DNA of 38,070 nucleotides from an uncultured Bacteroidota bacterium. GTDB lineage: Bacteria; Bacteroidota; Bacteroidia; Chitinophagales; Chitinophagaceae. The stretch covers positions 1 through 38,070 of the forward strand of contig CAIVEH010000161.1 of assembly GCA_903904855.1 (NCBI GenBank), written 5' to 3'. This document shows positions 22,436-31,076 of this stretch, piece after piece (position 1 is the first letter of the stretch; each line of letters begins with the position of its first letter). The position numbers and the translations under genes were made by a program. Under the pieces are notes generated by a model that saw only the letters and a program-made list of their open reading frames with translations, was not told where the DNA came from and made no database searches.

Positions 22436-25174
22436 ATGAAACTCAATAAAATTTTTACAGGCCTGCTGATGTTTGCAGTAACCTGCTCGGGCAGTTACGC
22501 ATTTGCCCAGAAGAAAGCTGCACCTAAATCGTCTGGCCCTGAAAAGGTTACAGAGGTTGAAGGGATTACCGAATACAGGCTCTCCAATGGCCTGCGGGTG
22601 TTGTTATTCCCTGATCAGAGCAAACCTACCATTACCGTTAATATCACTTACCTGGTAGGTTCCCGCATGGAGGGATACGGCGAAACCGGTATGGCTCACC
22701 TGCTCGAGCATATGCTTTTCAAAGGGTCAACAAAGCACCCGCATGTGCCCGACGAACTCACCGCACATGGCGCCAGCCCAAATGGCACTACCTCATATGA
22801 CCGTACCAATTATTTTGAAACATTTTCTGCCACCGATGAAAACCTGAACTGGGGCCTTAGCCTCGAAAGCGACAGGATGATCAATTCGTTCATTGCAGAG
22901 AAAGACCTGAGAAGTGAGTTCACAGTAGTGCGTAATGAATTCGAATCCGGCGAAAATTCTCCACAGAATATTCTCGAAGAGCGCGTACTGAGCACCATGT
23001 ACCTGTGGCACAATTACGGCAAAGCCACTATCGGCTCCAAAGAGGATATTGAAAAAGTGCCGATCAAAAACCTGCAGGCATTTTACAAGAAATATTATCA
23101 GCCCGATAATTCAGTATTGCTGGTGGCTGGTAAGATCGATATGGCTAAAACTCTCGCACTTGTTGTCAAATATTTCGGAAGTATCCCCAGGCCGACCCGT
23201 GTAATAGATCCTTGCTATACAATCGAGCCTACTCAGGATGGCGAACGTAGCGTAATACTCAACCGTGTAGGCGATGTGCAGACCCTCGGAGTGGCTTATC
23301 ACGTAGTATCCGGCGCCGATAAAGATTATGCCGCATTCGACATTCTGAACGAATCGCTCACCAATCAGCCTAATGGCCGCCTGTACCAGAGCATGGTTAA
23401 GCCTGGCCTGGCCTCAACCATTGGCGCCGATAACCCTGCCCTTAAAGATCCGGCATACTTCTATATTACATCCGATGTTCTTAAGGACAAATCAATTAAA
23501 AAAGCTAAAGAAGCATTGCTGACTACTATCGATGAAATTGCCGATAAACCAATAACCAACGATGAAGTGGATAAAGCAAGGGCCAAGCTCCTCAAGACTT
23601 TCGAAGAAACCTACCGTAATACCAGGTACACCGGCCTTACCCTCAGCGAATACATTGCTCAGGGCGACTGGCGCCTCGCATTCCTTTACCGCGATCACCT
23701 TAAAAAAGTTACTGCCGATGATGTGAACCGCATAGTAAAAACCTACTTCATTAAAAGCAACCGCACTATTGGTGAATTCATACCTACTACCGATCCTGTT
23801 AGAGCCACACCGCCACAGCAGCCCGATGTAGCTGCACTGGTTAAAGATTATAAAGGCAATACTGCCCTGGCACAGGCCGAAGCTTTCGACCCCTCGCCCG
23901 ATAATATTGATAAGCGCAGCAAGCGCGGCACTATAACAGGTGGCGCTAAATATATACTGCTCAATAAAACCACCCGTGGTAATACCATTGAGGGAGTAAT
24001 AACACTGCGCCTGGGTGAAGAAAAAGCGCTGGAAGGCAAAACAGCAGTAGCTTCCCTCACAGCAGCTATGCTCAAGAGGGGTACTAAAGATCATACCATG
24101 GCGCAGATCAATGAAACGCTCGACAAGCTTTCTTCCAGTGTATATATATACGGAGGCGGCCAGACAGTCAATCTCATTATCAAATCCACCAAACCAAACA
24201 TTGGCCAGGCTTTGGACCTCGTTTATGAAATGCTGCATGAGCCTACGTTGAGTGATGATGAATTCAAGACTTTGAAAAACGAAAACATCAGCCAGCTCGA
24301 GCAGGAGCGTTCAGAGCCTCAGAGCATTGCCTTCCGCGAATTCAACCATATCATGTCGGTATGGCCAAAAGGACATATCAACTACAATATGTCGGCCGAT
24401 GAAGAAGTAGCAGCAGTAAATGCAGCTACAGCCCGCGATGTAAAAAGCTTCTATAAAGATTTTTACGGAGGGAGCCATGCCACAGCAGCATTCGTAGGTG
24501 AATTTGACGAAGCCGTAATTAATGATAAGCTGAATAAAATACTGGGTAACTGGACATCGCAAAAGGCTTACACCCGCATCCCTGAGCCATTCGAGTCTAT
24601 TGCTACACAGAACAGGGAAATAAAAACACCCGATAAGAAAAACGCCATGATGGTTTGCGGTATGAACCTGAAACTCAGAGATGATAATCCCGATTATCCG
24701 GCCCTGCGCATGGGTGATTTTATTTTCGGAGGTGGTTTCCTTAATTCCCGCCTGGCAACCCGTATCCGCCAGAAGGAAGGTATCAGCTATGGCGTAGGTT
24801 CTTGGCTGCAGGCCGGCACACGCGATGAGTCAGGGGGATTTGGTTCTTATGCGATATACAACCCGGAAAACAAAGAAAAACTGGAGAAAGTGTGGATGGA
24901 AGAACTGAATAAAATGCTTACCGAAGGCTTTACCGAAAAAGAGCTCAAAGATGCCAAAGCAGGCTATATACAGTATCGGCAGAATGGCCGTGCCGAAGAT
25001 GCTCAGCTCGTTAACACGCTCAATGCCCGCCTCGATATGGACCGCACCATGCAGTGGGATAAAGCCATCGATGGCAAACTGCAAAACCTCAAAGTAACCG
25101 ACGTAAACAGCGCCATGAAGAAATTCCTGGCACCCAATAACATAACTTTCGTAAAAGCAGGTGATTTTAAATAA
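22436..25174 (+). CDS. Periplasmic M16-family zinc peptidase, double-domain
   Basis: 912 residues with a signal peptide (MKLNKIFTGLLMFAVTCSGSYAFAQ). The N-terminal half carries the inverted zinc motif HLLEH at residues 88-92, with the third ligand Glu168 (VVRNEFESGEN) 76 residues later. The second half (from about residue 480) repeats the fold but has no HxxEH, as in pitrilysin-like pairs where one half is inactive. RxKEGISYGVGSW-like IRQKEGISYGVGSWLQAG is the conserved C-terminal substrate-binding motif. It should degrade or process peptides in the periplasm. Single transcript with a terminator after it. Confidence 0.95.
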   Translation: MKLNKIFTGLLMFAVTCSGSYAFAQKKAAPKSSGPEKVTEVEGITEYRLSNGLRVLLFPDQSKPTITVNITYLVGSRMEGYGETGMAHLLEHMLFKGSTKHPHVPDELTAHGASPNGTTSYDRTNYFETFSATDENLNWGLSLESDRMINSFIAEKDLRSEFTVVRNEFESGENSPQNILEERVLSTMYLWHNYGKATIGSKEDIEKVPIKNLQAFYKKYYQPDNSVLLVAGKIDMAKTLALVVKYFGSIPRPTRVIDPCYTIEPTQDGERSVILNRVGDVQTLGVAYHVVSGADKDYAAFDILNESLTNQPNGRLYQSMVKPGLASTIGADNPALKDPAYFYITSDVLKDKSIKKAKEALLTTIDEIADKPITNDEVDKARAKLLKTFEETYRNTRYTGLTLSEYIAQGDWRLAFLYRDHLKKVTADDVNRIVKTYFIKSNRTIGEFIPTTDPVRATPPQQPDVAALVKDYKGNTALAQAEAFDPSPDNIDKRSKRGTITGGAKYILLNKTTRGNTIEGVITLRLGEEKALEGKTAVASLTAAMLKRGTKDHTMAQINETLDKLSSSVYIYGGGQTVNLIIKSTKPNIGQALDLVYEMLHEPTLSDDEFKTLKNENISQLEQERSEPQSIAFREFNHIMSVWPKGHINYNMSADEEVAAVNAATARDVKSFYKDFYGGSHATAAFVGEFDEAVINDKLNKILGNWTSQKAYTRIPEPFESIATQNREIKTPDKKNAMMVCGMNLKLRDDNPDYPALRMGDFIFGGGFLNSRLATRIRQKEGISYGVGSWLQAGTRDESGGFGSYAIYNPENKEKLEKVWMEELNKMLTEGFTEKELKDAKAGYIQYRQNGRAEDAQLVNTLNARLDMDRTMQWDKAIDGKLQNLKVTDVNSAMKKFLAPNNITFVKAGDFK

Positions 25175-25198
25175 TCAATTGCTCAAGATAAAATTCAC

Positions 25199-25229
25199 AA
25201 AAAATCCCGGATCAATTCCGGGATTTTTT
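25199..25229 (+). terminator. Intrinsic terminator after the M16 peptidase gene
   Basis: AAAATCCCGG (25201-25210) pairs perfectly with CCGGGATTTT (25218-25227), loop ATCAATT, followed by TTG. An A-run on the left side makes it potentially bidirectional and able to serve the convergent gene at 25406. Confidence 0.9.
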
Positions 25230-25405
25230 GTGCTGTGTACGTTATGAAGCAAACCTCCTTATTGCTACGGAAATTCTCAATCTTATTGCTGTTATTAGTG
25301 GCCAGGAATCAACCGCTCCAGAGACTAATGATGGGGTTTATTGCTTCAGCAAATTATTGGTAGAACTGTACTCTTTCTTTAAAACCAGGTTCCAATCGCT
25401 ACGAA

Positions 25406-26302
25406 TCAATTCTTATACCATGCATACTTAGCATAAATCATCGGGCACAGCAGAGGCGAATAATTAAACCGCCATTTGGTATCAAAAGCATCGCGGTGAT
25501 ACATGTATTTTATGCCGCTCTTTTTCCAGGTATTCCGGGTAAGGCCCAGAACCTGCCCGTTGTGTGCATCTACCTCCGTATTTTTTACCGATTGCATGCC
25601 TTTATCGTTATTGCCATGCCCGCTTATCCATTCCACCGAAACAAAAACCCCGTCATTCACATGAATCCATTTATCACTCAGATCAGCTTTTACCCACTCA
25701 TTGCCTTTTGTAGCATGAACAATCAAATTGCTATCGGTCAGTTCTTCAGCCGGCAGATTGGTAGCCGAGTCCTTGGTGTATATATGAACCCTGAATTTCG
25801 AATCAGGTATTCCTTCACTGGTTATGTATATATACACCTCCTTCAGAAATCCGTTTTTCGTTTTATCTGCCTTCAGAAAAGCCGCATCCTCTTCACCATA
25901 TTTCTGATAGCAATCGCCTATGTGTTTCGCCTTCTTTTTCCCTATCCATGCCGACTTTGATTTACCATCTTTATCACTGATAACCACTTCCTTCAGCGAA
26001 GAAAATTCTCTGTGTAGCGATACCAGCAAAGTATCATTCTTAAAGTCGGCAGCCTGTAGTTCCAGTTTGGCATAACCAAGGCAATAAAATATAAAAGTCC
26101 TGGCCGAATCTGCATTTGCCGAAAATAAAAACCGCCCGTTTTCATCTGTATATACCCCTTCATTTCTGTCTTTCACCTTTACTATACAGAATGAAATACC
26201 CTTACGGGTATCCTTATCTATCACCCTTCCGTAGAATGGCCGCTCCTGCGCAAACAGATTAAATGTAAACAGGCAGGCTGCTAATAAAAGAATATACTTC
26301 AT
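25406..26302 (-). CDS. CarboxypepD_reg-like domain secreted protein
   Basis: 298 residues with a signal peptide (MKYILLLAACLFTFNLFAQ). Residues 22-95 form a carboxypeptidase regulatory-like beta-sandwich: FYGRVIDKDTRKGISFCIVK, YTDENGRFLFSA, YAKLELQAADF. The rest (KAKHIGDCYQKYGEEDAAFLK; EVYIYITSEGIPDSKFRVHIY; WISGHGNNDKGMQ) is of unknown type. Such proteins in Bacteroidota are cell-envelope or outer-membrane-associated; unlike SusC, no TonB-dependent barrel follows. Standing alone, convergent with the M16 peptidase gene. Confidence 0.85.
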   Translation of the reverse strand: MKYILLLAACLFTFNLFAQERPFYGRVIDKDTRKGISFCIVKVKDRNEGVYTDENGRFLFSANADSARTFIFYCLGYAKLELQAADFKNDTLLVSLHREFSSLKEVVISDKDGKSKSAWIGKKKAKHIGDCYQKYGEEDAAFLKADKTKNGFLKEVYIYITSEGIPDSKFRVHIYTKDSATNLPAEELTDSNLIVHATKGNEWVKADLSDKWIHVNDGVFVSVEWISGHGNNDKGMQSVKNTEVDAHNGQVLGLTRNTWKKSGIKYMYHRDAFDTKWRFNYSPLLCPMIYAKYAWYKN

Positions 26303-26583
26303 AAATAGTATTTTAGGATGGGCATCAATTGTAAATGTAATAATCGAATCAAAATGATTTCAAAATATCACAGCTGTAAAAATATACATAATGAACCGAA
26401 TTGAAGAAACAGAATTTAAAGTGCCAGTAAAACAATCTATATACCGGTAATAACTGACTGTAACATTCAATAACCCATGAAACCTGATTATAAATTTCTA
26501 AAGCCCTCAAAATATTGCCTCTCCGAATTACAAAACCAGGATTCTTCTTACCTTCGGATTGAAAATAGAATTTCCATATTCTC
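26303..26583. other. Non-coding spacer upstream of the HEPN gene
   Basis: AT-rich; no gene or strong repeat seen. TACCTTCG near 26550 is a one-mismatch -7 box for the HEPN gene. Confidence 0.4.
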
Positions 26584-26985
26584 ATGGCAACATCCAATAC
26601 ACGCTGGATACAGCGGTTTGAGCAATATCAAAAGTCGCTGGATTCAATAGAAGCGGTTATACCTCAATATGCCCAACTGTCTGAGCTGGAGAAAGATGGT
26701 TTAATTCAAAGGTTTGAAATTACATTTGATCTCTCCTGGAAGGTAATGCAGGATTACCTTAAAGAAGCAGGATATGCTGACACTAAAGGCCCCCGGCCCT
26801 GCATTAAACAAATGGCTCAGAACAATCTTCTTGATGGGTTCAACTGGGAAGAAATGCTGAATGCCCGTAATGAATTGAGCCATGTGTATGATGAAGCTGA
26901 AAGCAGGAACCACCTTGATAAAATAGTGTATGACTATACGCCTGTTTTCAAAGAATTCAGTTTATTAATGGCTCAAAAATTATGA
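26584..26985 (+). CDS. HEPN-type protein (nucleotidyltransferase substrate-binding family), toxin of HEPN/MNT pair
   Basis: 133 residues of the HI0074-like family: helical bundle starting RWIQRFEQYQKSLDSIEAVI, then DGLIQRFEITFDLSWKVMQD and YLKEAGYADTKGPRPCIKQ. The HEPN catalytic-like motif R-x4-H is RNELSH at residues 95-100, followed by VYDEAES. In studied pairs HEPN proteins are RNases that are silenced by AMP addition from the partner MNT protein. The gene overlaps the MNT gene by four bases (ATGA), so they form one translational unit. Confidence 0.88.
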   Translation: MATSNTRWIQRFEQYQKSLDSIEAVIPQYAQLSELEKDGLIQRFEITFDLSWKVMQDYLKEAGYADTKGPRPCIKQMAQNNLLDGFNWEEMLNARNELSHVYDEAESRNHLDKIVYDYTPVFKEFSLLMAQKL

Positions 26986-27308
26986 TCACCTATACTACCA
27001 ATCAATACGGTCTCCGGCAAAAGGACATGGATTATATGATCCGGTTGTTTGTTGGTATTCCTGCTATTGAAAAGGTACTGCTGTTTGGCAGCAGGGCAGC
27101 AGGTAATTTCGAAAAAGGCTCGGATGTTGATCTCGCAGTAGTTGGAGAAAACGTTACTTCCAGGGAGATTTCCCGCCTGCATTTTCTGCTTGAGGAGGAG
27201 AGCCCTACATTACTGGGTTTTGATGTAGTGCATTATGATAGCCTGAAAAATGAGTCGCTGAAACGAGAGATTGATGAAAACGGGAAGGTGATTTACCAGA
27301 AAAATTAA
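26982..27308 (+). CDS. Minimal nucleotidyltransferase (MNT), antitoxin of HEPN/MNT pair
   Basis: 108 residues. The polymerase-beta-like signature GSRAAGNFEKGSDVDLAVVG (residues 36-55) has the GSR-A-G motif and the DxD metal-binding pair Asp48/Asp50. The rest (LHFLLEEESPTLLGFDVVHY) matches the family, with a third acidic position in FDVVHYD. Partner of the HEPN protein encoded immediately upstream. Intact by length and motif. Confidence 0.92.
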   Translation: MITYTTNQYGLRQKDMDYMIRLFVGIPAIEKVLLFGSRAAGNFEKGSDVDLAVVGENVTSREISRLHFLLEEESPTLLGFDVVHYDSLKNESLKREIDENGKVIYQKN

Positions 27309-27347
27309 TGCGAATACGATAAAATAGATTAAAACTTTTAAAAAGTT

Positions 27348-28316
27348 CTAATCCCCCTGGCCTCTTGATTCACTCCCCAACCCTTGCTCCCTCAACTCCG
27401 TTACATCAAACCGCAACAGATAGTCGGCCAGATCGAGCCCGGAAGCTTTTTCCTGGTCAGTAGCTTTAACCTCCAGCAGGCCGGATACATGAAATGTGGT
27501 TATGACAGACAGCTCCTTAGCCCTGGTACGCCATTTATGGTAACAGTTGAGATCGGGAAACAGGGTTACCTTCAAGCCACGCAGCACCTTGCATTTTTCG
27601 TAAGTGAGATTGGTGAGGCTGCCACATGCCAGCCAGGTAAACTGCGGCAGGTAAATACTGGCTATCACTGCAGTCTTTTCGCTTTCCACAATAGCTACTT
27701 CTTTCGTCTTTGGCAGCCATGCCGACCCGGTATGCAGCAGGTGCTCACCAAACAGGCATTGCATCAGTTCGAAGTCCTTTAATTGCAACACCCTATGCGC
27801 CCAGTTGATATGGCTGTAAGGTTGTTTTACCCGTTTGCCGGTATCCCGGTTGTAAAGCATTATTTTTCCGGTGCGCACATACCGGCTGGCATCTGCCTGC
27901 CAGAAGACCGTAGCACCGCGCCAGTATCTTGATGTGCCAATATGGTATTGCTTCACGGCCGCCATGGCATCATCTTTTCCGAACCTGCTGATAAGAAACT
28001 GCACAAAGTTGTTATCGTTATAGTTGCAGAAGCTGTGTATAGCCAACTCAGGAGGTATAAACGATGGAGCCGCGCGTGGTGGCAGCGCCCTATAGGTATA
28101 AGTATTGCCAAGCGGAGAGCCATTATCTTTAAAGAACTGTGCAGGCTTGTAGTGGTAGCCGCACTTCACCTCCCGGCTGCAGCGGCCCACGTGCTCAGCC
28201 AGGTGATTGTTCGTTTCATGATCGGTATAGCGGGTAAAGGTTTTGCGGTGGTTGCAGGCAGGGCAGGTATAGCGGGTTTTCATGCCCTTGTAGGGTTCCA
28301 GGGTGTAGCGGTGCAT
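27348..28316 (-). CDS. DUF6371-like protein with N-terminal zinc finger, primase-like
   Basis: 322 residues from the ATG beginning MHRYTLEPYKGMKTRYTCPAC; an ATG 63 bases upstream adds an atypical extension. Cys18, Cys21, Cys46 and Cys52 form a CPAC...GRCSREVKCG zinc-binding site like that at the N-terminus of phage/plasmid primases. The middle part (FGKDDAMAAVKQYHIGTSRYW; GKIMLYNRDTGKRVKQPYSH) and the stretch EVAIVESEKTAVIASIYLP ... LKVTLFPDLNCYHKWRTRAKEL resemble a Toprim-type core (E...D). The family is common in mobile elements of Bacteroidota. It likely works with the ATPase at 28979-30214. The C-terminus (GLGSESRGQGD) is low-complexity. Confidence 0.7.
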   Translation of the reverse strand: MHRYTLEPYKGMKTRYTCPACNHRKTFTRYTDHETNNHLAEHVGRCSREVKCGYHYKPAQFFKDNGSPLGNTYTYRALPPRAAPSFIPPELAIHSFCNYNDNNFVQFLISRFGKDDAMAAVKQYHIGTSRYWRGATVFWQADASRYVRTGKIMLYNRDTGKRVKQPYSHINWAHRVLQLKDFELMQCLFGEHLLHTGSAWLPKTKEVAIVESEKTAVIASIYLPQFTWLACGSLTNLTYEKCKVLRGLKVTLFPDLNCYHKWRTRAKELSVITTFHVSGLLEVKATDQEKASGLDLADYLLRFDVTELREQGLGSESRGQGD

Positions 28317-28403
28317 GATGGAGAATTTAAATTTTCGTTGTAGTATTAGGGAAGGGATCATAACATAGGGGTTGAACATTATTCTTAAAAGTTAAATGGT
28401 ATT

Positions 28404-28715
28404 ATGCAAAAAGGAGGGCTTGTATATATTGTCTGTTCACCAAACCGGAATGTTCTATACACAGGTGTAACATCCGATCTGGCTACACGTATATGGAAGC
28501 ATAAGCATAAATTTTATGAAAACAGCTTTACAGCCCGATATAATTGTGTGATGCTGGTTTGGTACAAATACTTTGACCATATAGAAGAAGCTATAGCAGT
28601 GGAAAAAAGAATTAAAGCAGGAAACCGGGCAAAGAAGGAAGCGCTAATCAATGACTTTAATCATGAATGGAAAGACCTTTATGATCAGATAAAAGACATC
28701 CGGATTTTTGATTAA
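28404..28715 (+). CDS. GIY-YIG nuclease-family protein
   Basis: 103 residues. GGLVYIVCSPNRNVLYTGVT contains the GIY-like VYI and YIG-like YTG strands, and Arg29 in SDLATRIWKHKH is the family arginine. HIEEAIAVEKRIKAGNRAKK carries the catalytic glutamate. Small stand-alone GIY-YIG proteins of this type (UPF0213-like) are numerous in Bacteroidota and their role is unclear. It lies on the plus strand between two minus-strand replication-like genes and is directly followed by a repeat unit, so it looks inserted. Confidence 0.9.
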   Translation: MQKGGLVYIVCSPNRNVLYTGVTSDLATRIWKHKHKFYENSFTARYNCVMLVWYKYFDHIEEAIAVEKRIKAGNRAKKEALINDFNHEWKDLYDQIKDIRIFD

Positions 28716-28735
28716 CCTGGTCTCAAAAATAGTTC

Positions 28736-28990
28736 CTGAGATTGCCACAGCGCTGGCTACGCTCCAGGCCCGGCAGCGCTTCGCAATGACAAGCACCGGT
28801 TTTTCATGGCAGGCACAAAGCTTAACGCTCAGCTAATGATCGCTGCTGAACAAAGAAAAGAAAGCTGGTCTTTGCGAGGCTCACGCGAGGCTATGTGCGT
28901 GGCTGTGAGCAGAAGCAATCTCAGAATGTAGATAGCCACCCGGTAACACTGGTAACACCATACAAGTGTTACTCCCCGTTACTCCCTGTT
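28736..28990. repeat. Composite repeat unit A
   Basis: Core 28736-28924 (189 bp) begins CTGAGATTGCCACAGCGCTG and ends TGTGAGCAGAAGCAATCTCAG in part, so its ends are inverted repeats CTGAGATTGC/GCAATCTCAG. To the right are GTAAC/GTTAC motifs, including GTAACAC (28952-28958) with GTGTTAC (28966-28972), that run into the 3' end of the ATPase gene. Confidence 0.8.
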
Positions 28991-30214
28991 ACCAAGCCGC
29001 TTGATGATCCGGAATACCCTTACTTTCATGCTGTTGAAATTACCATCATCGGTACATAACTTTTTGGCTATGGCGTAGCCGCTCAATCCCGGCTCTGAGG
29101 CCAGCACTTCCTTTACTTGTGTCTCCAGGTCGGTCGATTCATTTTCTGCAGCCTGCTTCAGGTGTTCCCATTCGGTGCCGAAATCTATGAATTCGAATTG
29201 CAGAAAGTTGCCGGGCTTGGTGGTTTCGCATACCACCACATTGCCGGTATCGTAGATGCAGTCGGTGGCACGCTGTTTTATCTGCTTCAGGTAGCGCACA
29301 TTTTTGCCGGTGGCGCTTTCGCCTATGGCAAATGCGCTGTCGCAGAAGTTCATAAGCATTTTGCTGCCCTGCAGGTCGTTGCGGGTTATGGGCTTGCTGG
29401 CATCGCGCTTGGGCGTATGTGCCAGCGCCAGTATACTCAGGCCGTAGCGTTTTTTCAGGGCCTTCAGGTGTTTCATCAGGGGCAGGGCATTGTGGGCTTT
29501 TTCGGTTTCGTTTTTCAGGTAAGTGAGGTTGTCTATTATCAGCACCCTGGCGCCGGTGGCTGCTATAGTCTGCTCAATGCTCTGGTTCAGAAACTCTTCA
29601 AACCTGCCCTGCACATCGGGCAGATCGGCCTCCGGATTGATCTCGGCACGGTAGAAGCAATCATTGAAACCATAATGGTCTTCATAGTCTACCGAGTAGC
29701 GAGCCTCAAACTGCTTCTGCGACAGCTCGAAATCGAAATACAGGATAGTCTGTGGCGCCGACTCCAGTTTAAAACCCGGTATGGCCTCTCCGCGGCTGAT
29801 GCTGTCGCCTATCTGCACCGCCAGTATGCTCTTTCCCAGGTTGGTATCGGCAAAGAGGATACACAGCTCGCCCTCGTGCCAGAACTCACTGAAAAGCATT
29901 TTGGGTATGGGTAGCAGGTTGGCTTCCTCCATCCATTGGGTAGCAGTGTGTACCAGGAACAGGCTTTCGTTTTCGTCGGGTGGTAACGGGTGGCTGAGGA
30001 GCTGGCTTACTTCCTGCCGGATGTCGGCAGCGGTGATGGAAACCTCACCCCGACCATCTCCAGAGGAGAGGGAGAAATCCCCGCGACCCTGCTTCAGTGA
30101 ACTCACCATGTCAGAGGAGAGGGAGAAATGGTTCGGTTCCGGCATTAAAGGGGCTGGCTTGGGGCTATGGGTAACGGGCGCAGCCGGACTGCGCTTTTTT
30201 GCGAATTGTGTCAT
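28979..30214 (-). CDS. RepA/DnaB-like AAA ATPase of a mobile element
   Basis: 411 residues from the ATG beginning MTQFAKKRSPAAP. The open frame runs to an ATG at 30310, but that region holds three direct repeats better explained as regulatory DNA. RecA-fold: Walker A FADTNLGKSILA (about residues 120-131), YFDFELSQKQFEARY, Walker B ARVLIIDNLTYL (about 222-233), and ILALAHTPKRD with the sensor-like Q/N region NDLQGSKMLMNFCDSAFAIG. Architecture matches RepA-type hexameric helicases. The C-terminus (SGYAIAKKLCTDDGNFNSMK then VRVFRIIKRLGNRE) is a winged-helix-like tail ending in the GTAAC repeat. Residues 29-58 are repeat-derived. Confidence 0.85.
   Translation of the reverse strand: MTQFAKKRSPAAPVTHSPKPAPLMPEPNHFSLSSDMVSSLKQGRGDFSLSSGDGRGEVSITAADIRQEVSQLLSHPLPPDENESLFLVHTATQWMEEANLLPIPKMLFSEFWHEGELCILFADTNLGKSILAVQIGDSISRGEAIPGFKLESAPQTILYFDFELSQKQFEARYSVDYEDHYGFNDCFYRAEINPEADLPDVQGRFEEFLNQSIEQTIAATGARVLIIDNLTYLKNETEKAHNALPLMKHLKALKKRYGLSILALAHTPKRDASKPITRNDLQGSKMLMNFCDSAFAIGESATGKNVRYLKQIKQRATDCIYDTGNVVVCETTKPGNFLQFEFIDFGTEWEHLKQAAENESTDLETQVKEVLASEPGLSGYAIAKKLCTDDGNFNSMKVRVFRIIKRLGNRE
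30041..30130. repeat. Repeat-derived linker in the ATPase gene
   Basis: AGAGGAGAGGGAGAAAT occurs twice (near 30062 and 30113) about 51 bases apart and is translated as HFSLSSDMVSSLKQGRG and DFSLSSGDGRGEV. Confidence 0.75.
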
Positions 30215-30282
30215 AAAAGATAGGATTTGTTTAATTCCGGCACAAAGTTGAAACGCAAAAATGGATTCCGCAAACCAACTTT

Positions 30283-30332
30283 CTATCATAGCCTGAATAC
30301 GGGCTATCATAGACCTTATTCAGGCTATCATA
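30283..30332. promoter_or_regulatory. Three CTATCATAG direct repeats upstream of the ATPase gene
   Basis: CTATCATAG occurs at 30283-30291, 30304-30312 and 30324-30332, start-to-start spacing 21 and 20 bases, about two helical turns. Spacers carry CCTGAATA and TATTCAGG, which are inverted to each other. The set lies 69-118 bases before the proposed ATPase start and could be iterons or operators. Confidence 0.65.
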
Positions 30333-30659
30333 GAATTTTTTTTCGGGGTTAAGTGGCTGATAGTAACAGCAATACAGGTTATTGATAGCTTTAGATATTC
30401 ACAAGTGTCCAATTAATGTATTATTGTAATGTGTTTTGGGAGATATTAGTCGGGATTTGAATGGGTGAAATGATGTTTGAACAAGATTTTAAAGATTGCA
30501 GGAGGGACAGGATTCGATCATACCAGAAATAACAGGATCCTTTATTCTTGTAAATCCCTTAATCATGTTCAGACAATTTGGTAACGTCTGGTAACGGGGA
30601 GTAACACGTGGGGAGTGTTACTAGTGTTACCTATTTCTTCTTTACTTCCACATTCGGCT
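30333..30659. other. Non-coding region with GTAAC cluster E
   Basis: No gene is seen. Around 30500-30570 lies a phrase with two inverted ACAGGAT-like pieces typical of dispersed repeats. At 30581-30632 GTAACGTCTGGTAACGGGGA, then GTAACAC (30601-30607) and GTGTTAC (30615-30621) repeat the motif of units A, C and D. The flank TTCTTCTTTACTTCCACATT up to CGGC matches the right flank of unit D. Confidence 0.6.
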
Positions 30660-30835
30660 CTATAACATTTGATGCCTTCAGCATCATTATAACTGTAAAG
30701 ATTTATTTCTATAAACATTTAATCCCTTCAGGATTCTATCTATTCGTTGAAATGCAGCGATGCTGAAAGCATTACATGTTTATAGCAAACCACCTACTCA
30801 CTTTGCAATGAAGCTGAAGGCATCAAATGTTATAG
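30660..30835. mobile_element. MITE-like element with nested inverted repeats, 176 bp
   Basis: The ends are a perfect 23-base inverted repeat: CTATAACATTTGATGCCTTC-AGC (30660-30682) and its complement (30813-30835). Inside is a second inverted pair, CTATAAACATTTAATCCCTT-CAG (30709-30731) against 30763-30785, with several mismatches, and similar to the outer pair. No reading frame. It sits between repeat cluster E and unit B. Confidence 0.85.
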
Positions 30836-30849
30836 AGGCAAAACAGTAA

Positions 30850-30992
30850 AACTCCACAAGTGTTACTCGATATTACCAACAGTTACCACTAACCCCTGAG
30901 ATTGCCACAGCGCTGGCTAAGCTATATGCACGGCAGTACTTCGCAAAGACCAGCACCGGTTGTTCATTCTGCTGTATAGCTTAATGCTCATG
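30850..30992. repeat. Composite repeat unit B, right half missing
   Basis: ACTCCACAAGTGTTAC, then ACCAACAGTTACCACTAACC, then the core from 30896 (CTGAGATTGCCACAGCGCTG ...) up to GCTTAATGCTCA, after which similarity to A, C and D stops. The GTAACAC left arm is degraded (GTAAAAC). Confidence 0.75.
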
Positions 30993-31076
30993 ATTGAGAT
31001 AATTTTATACAGGAAAATAATTTTTCAAATTAAAAGGTAAATAATTTTTTGTATCATTGACATTAAAAAAGCACCA

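Noticed and set aside
30215-30310. N-terminal extension of the ATPase from the ATG at 30310
   Set aside because: Would place regularly spaced direct repeats in coding sequence; the ATG at 30214 gives a normal N-terminus and leaves the repeats upstream. Kept as an open alternative.
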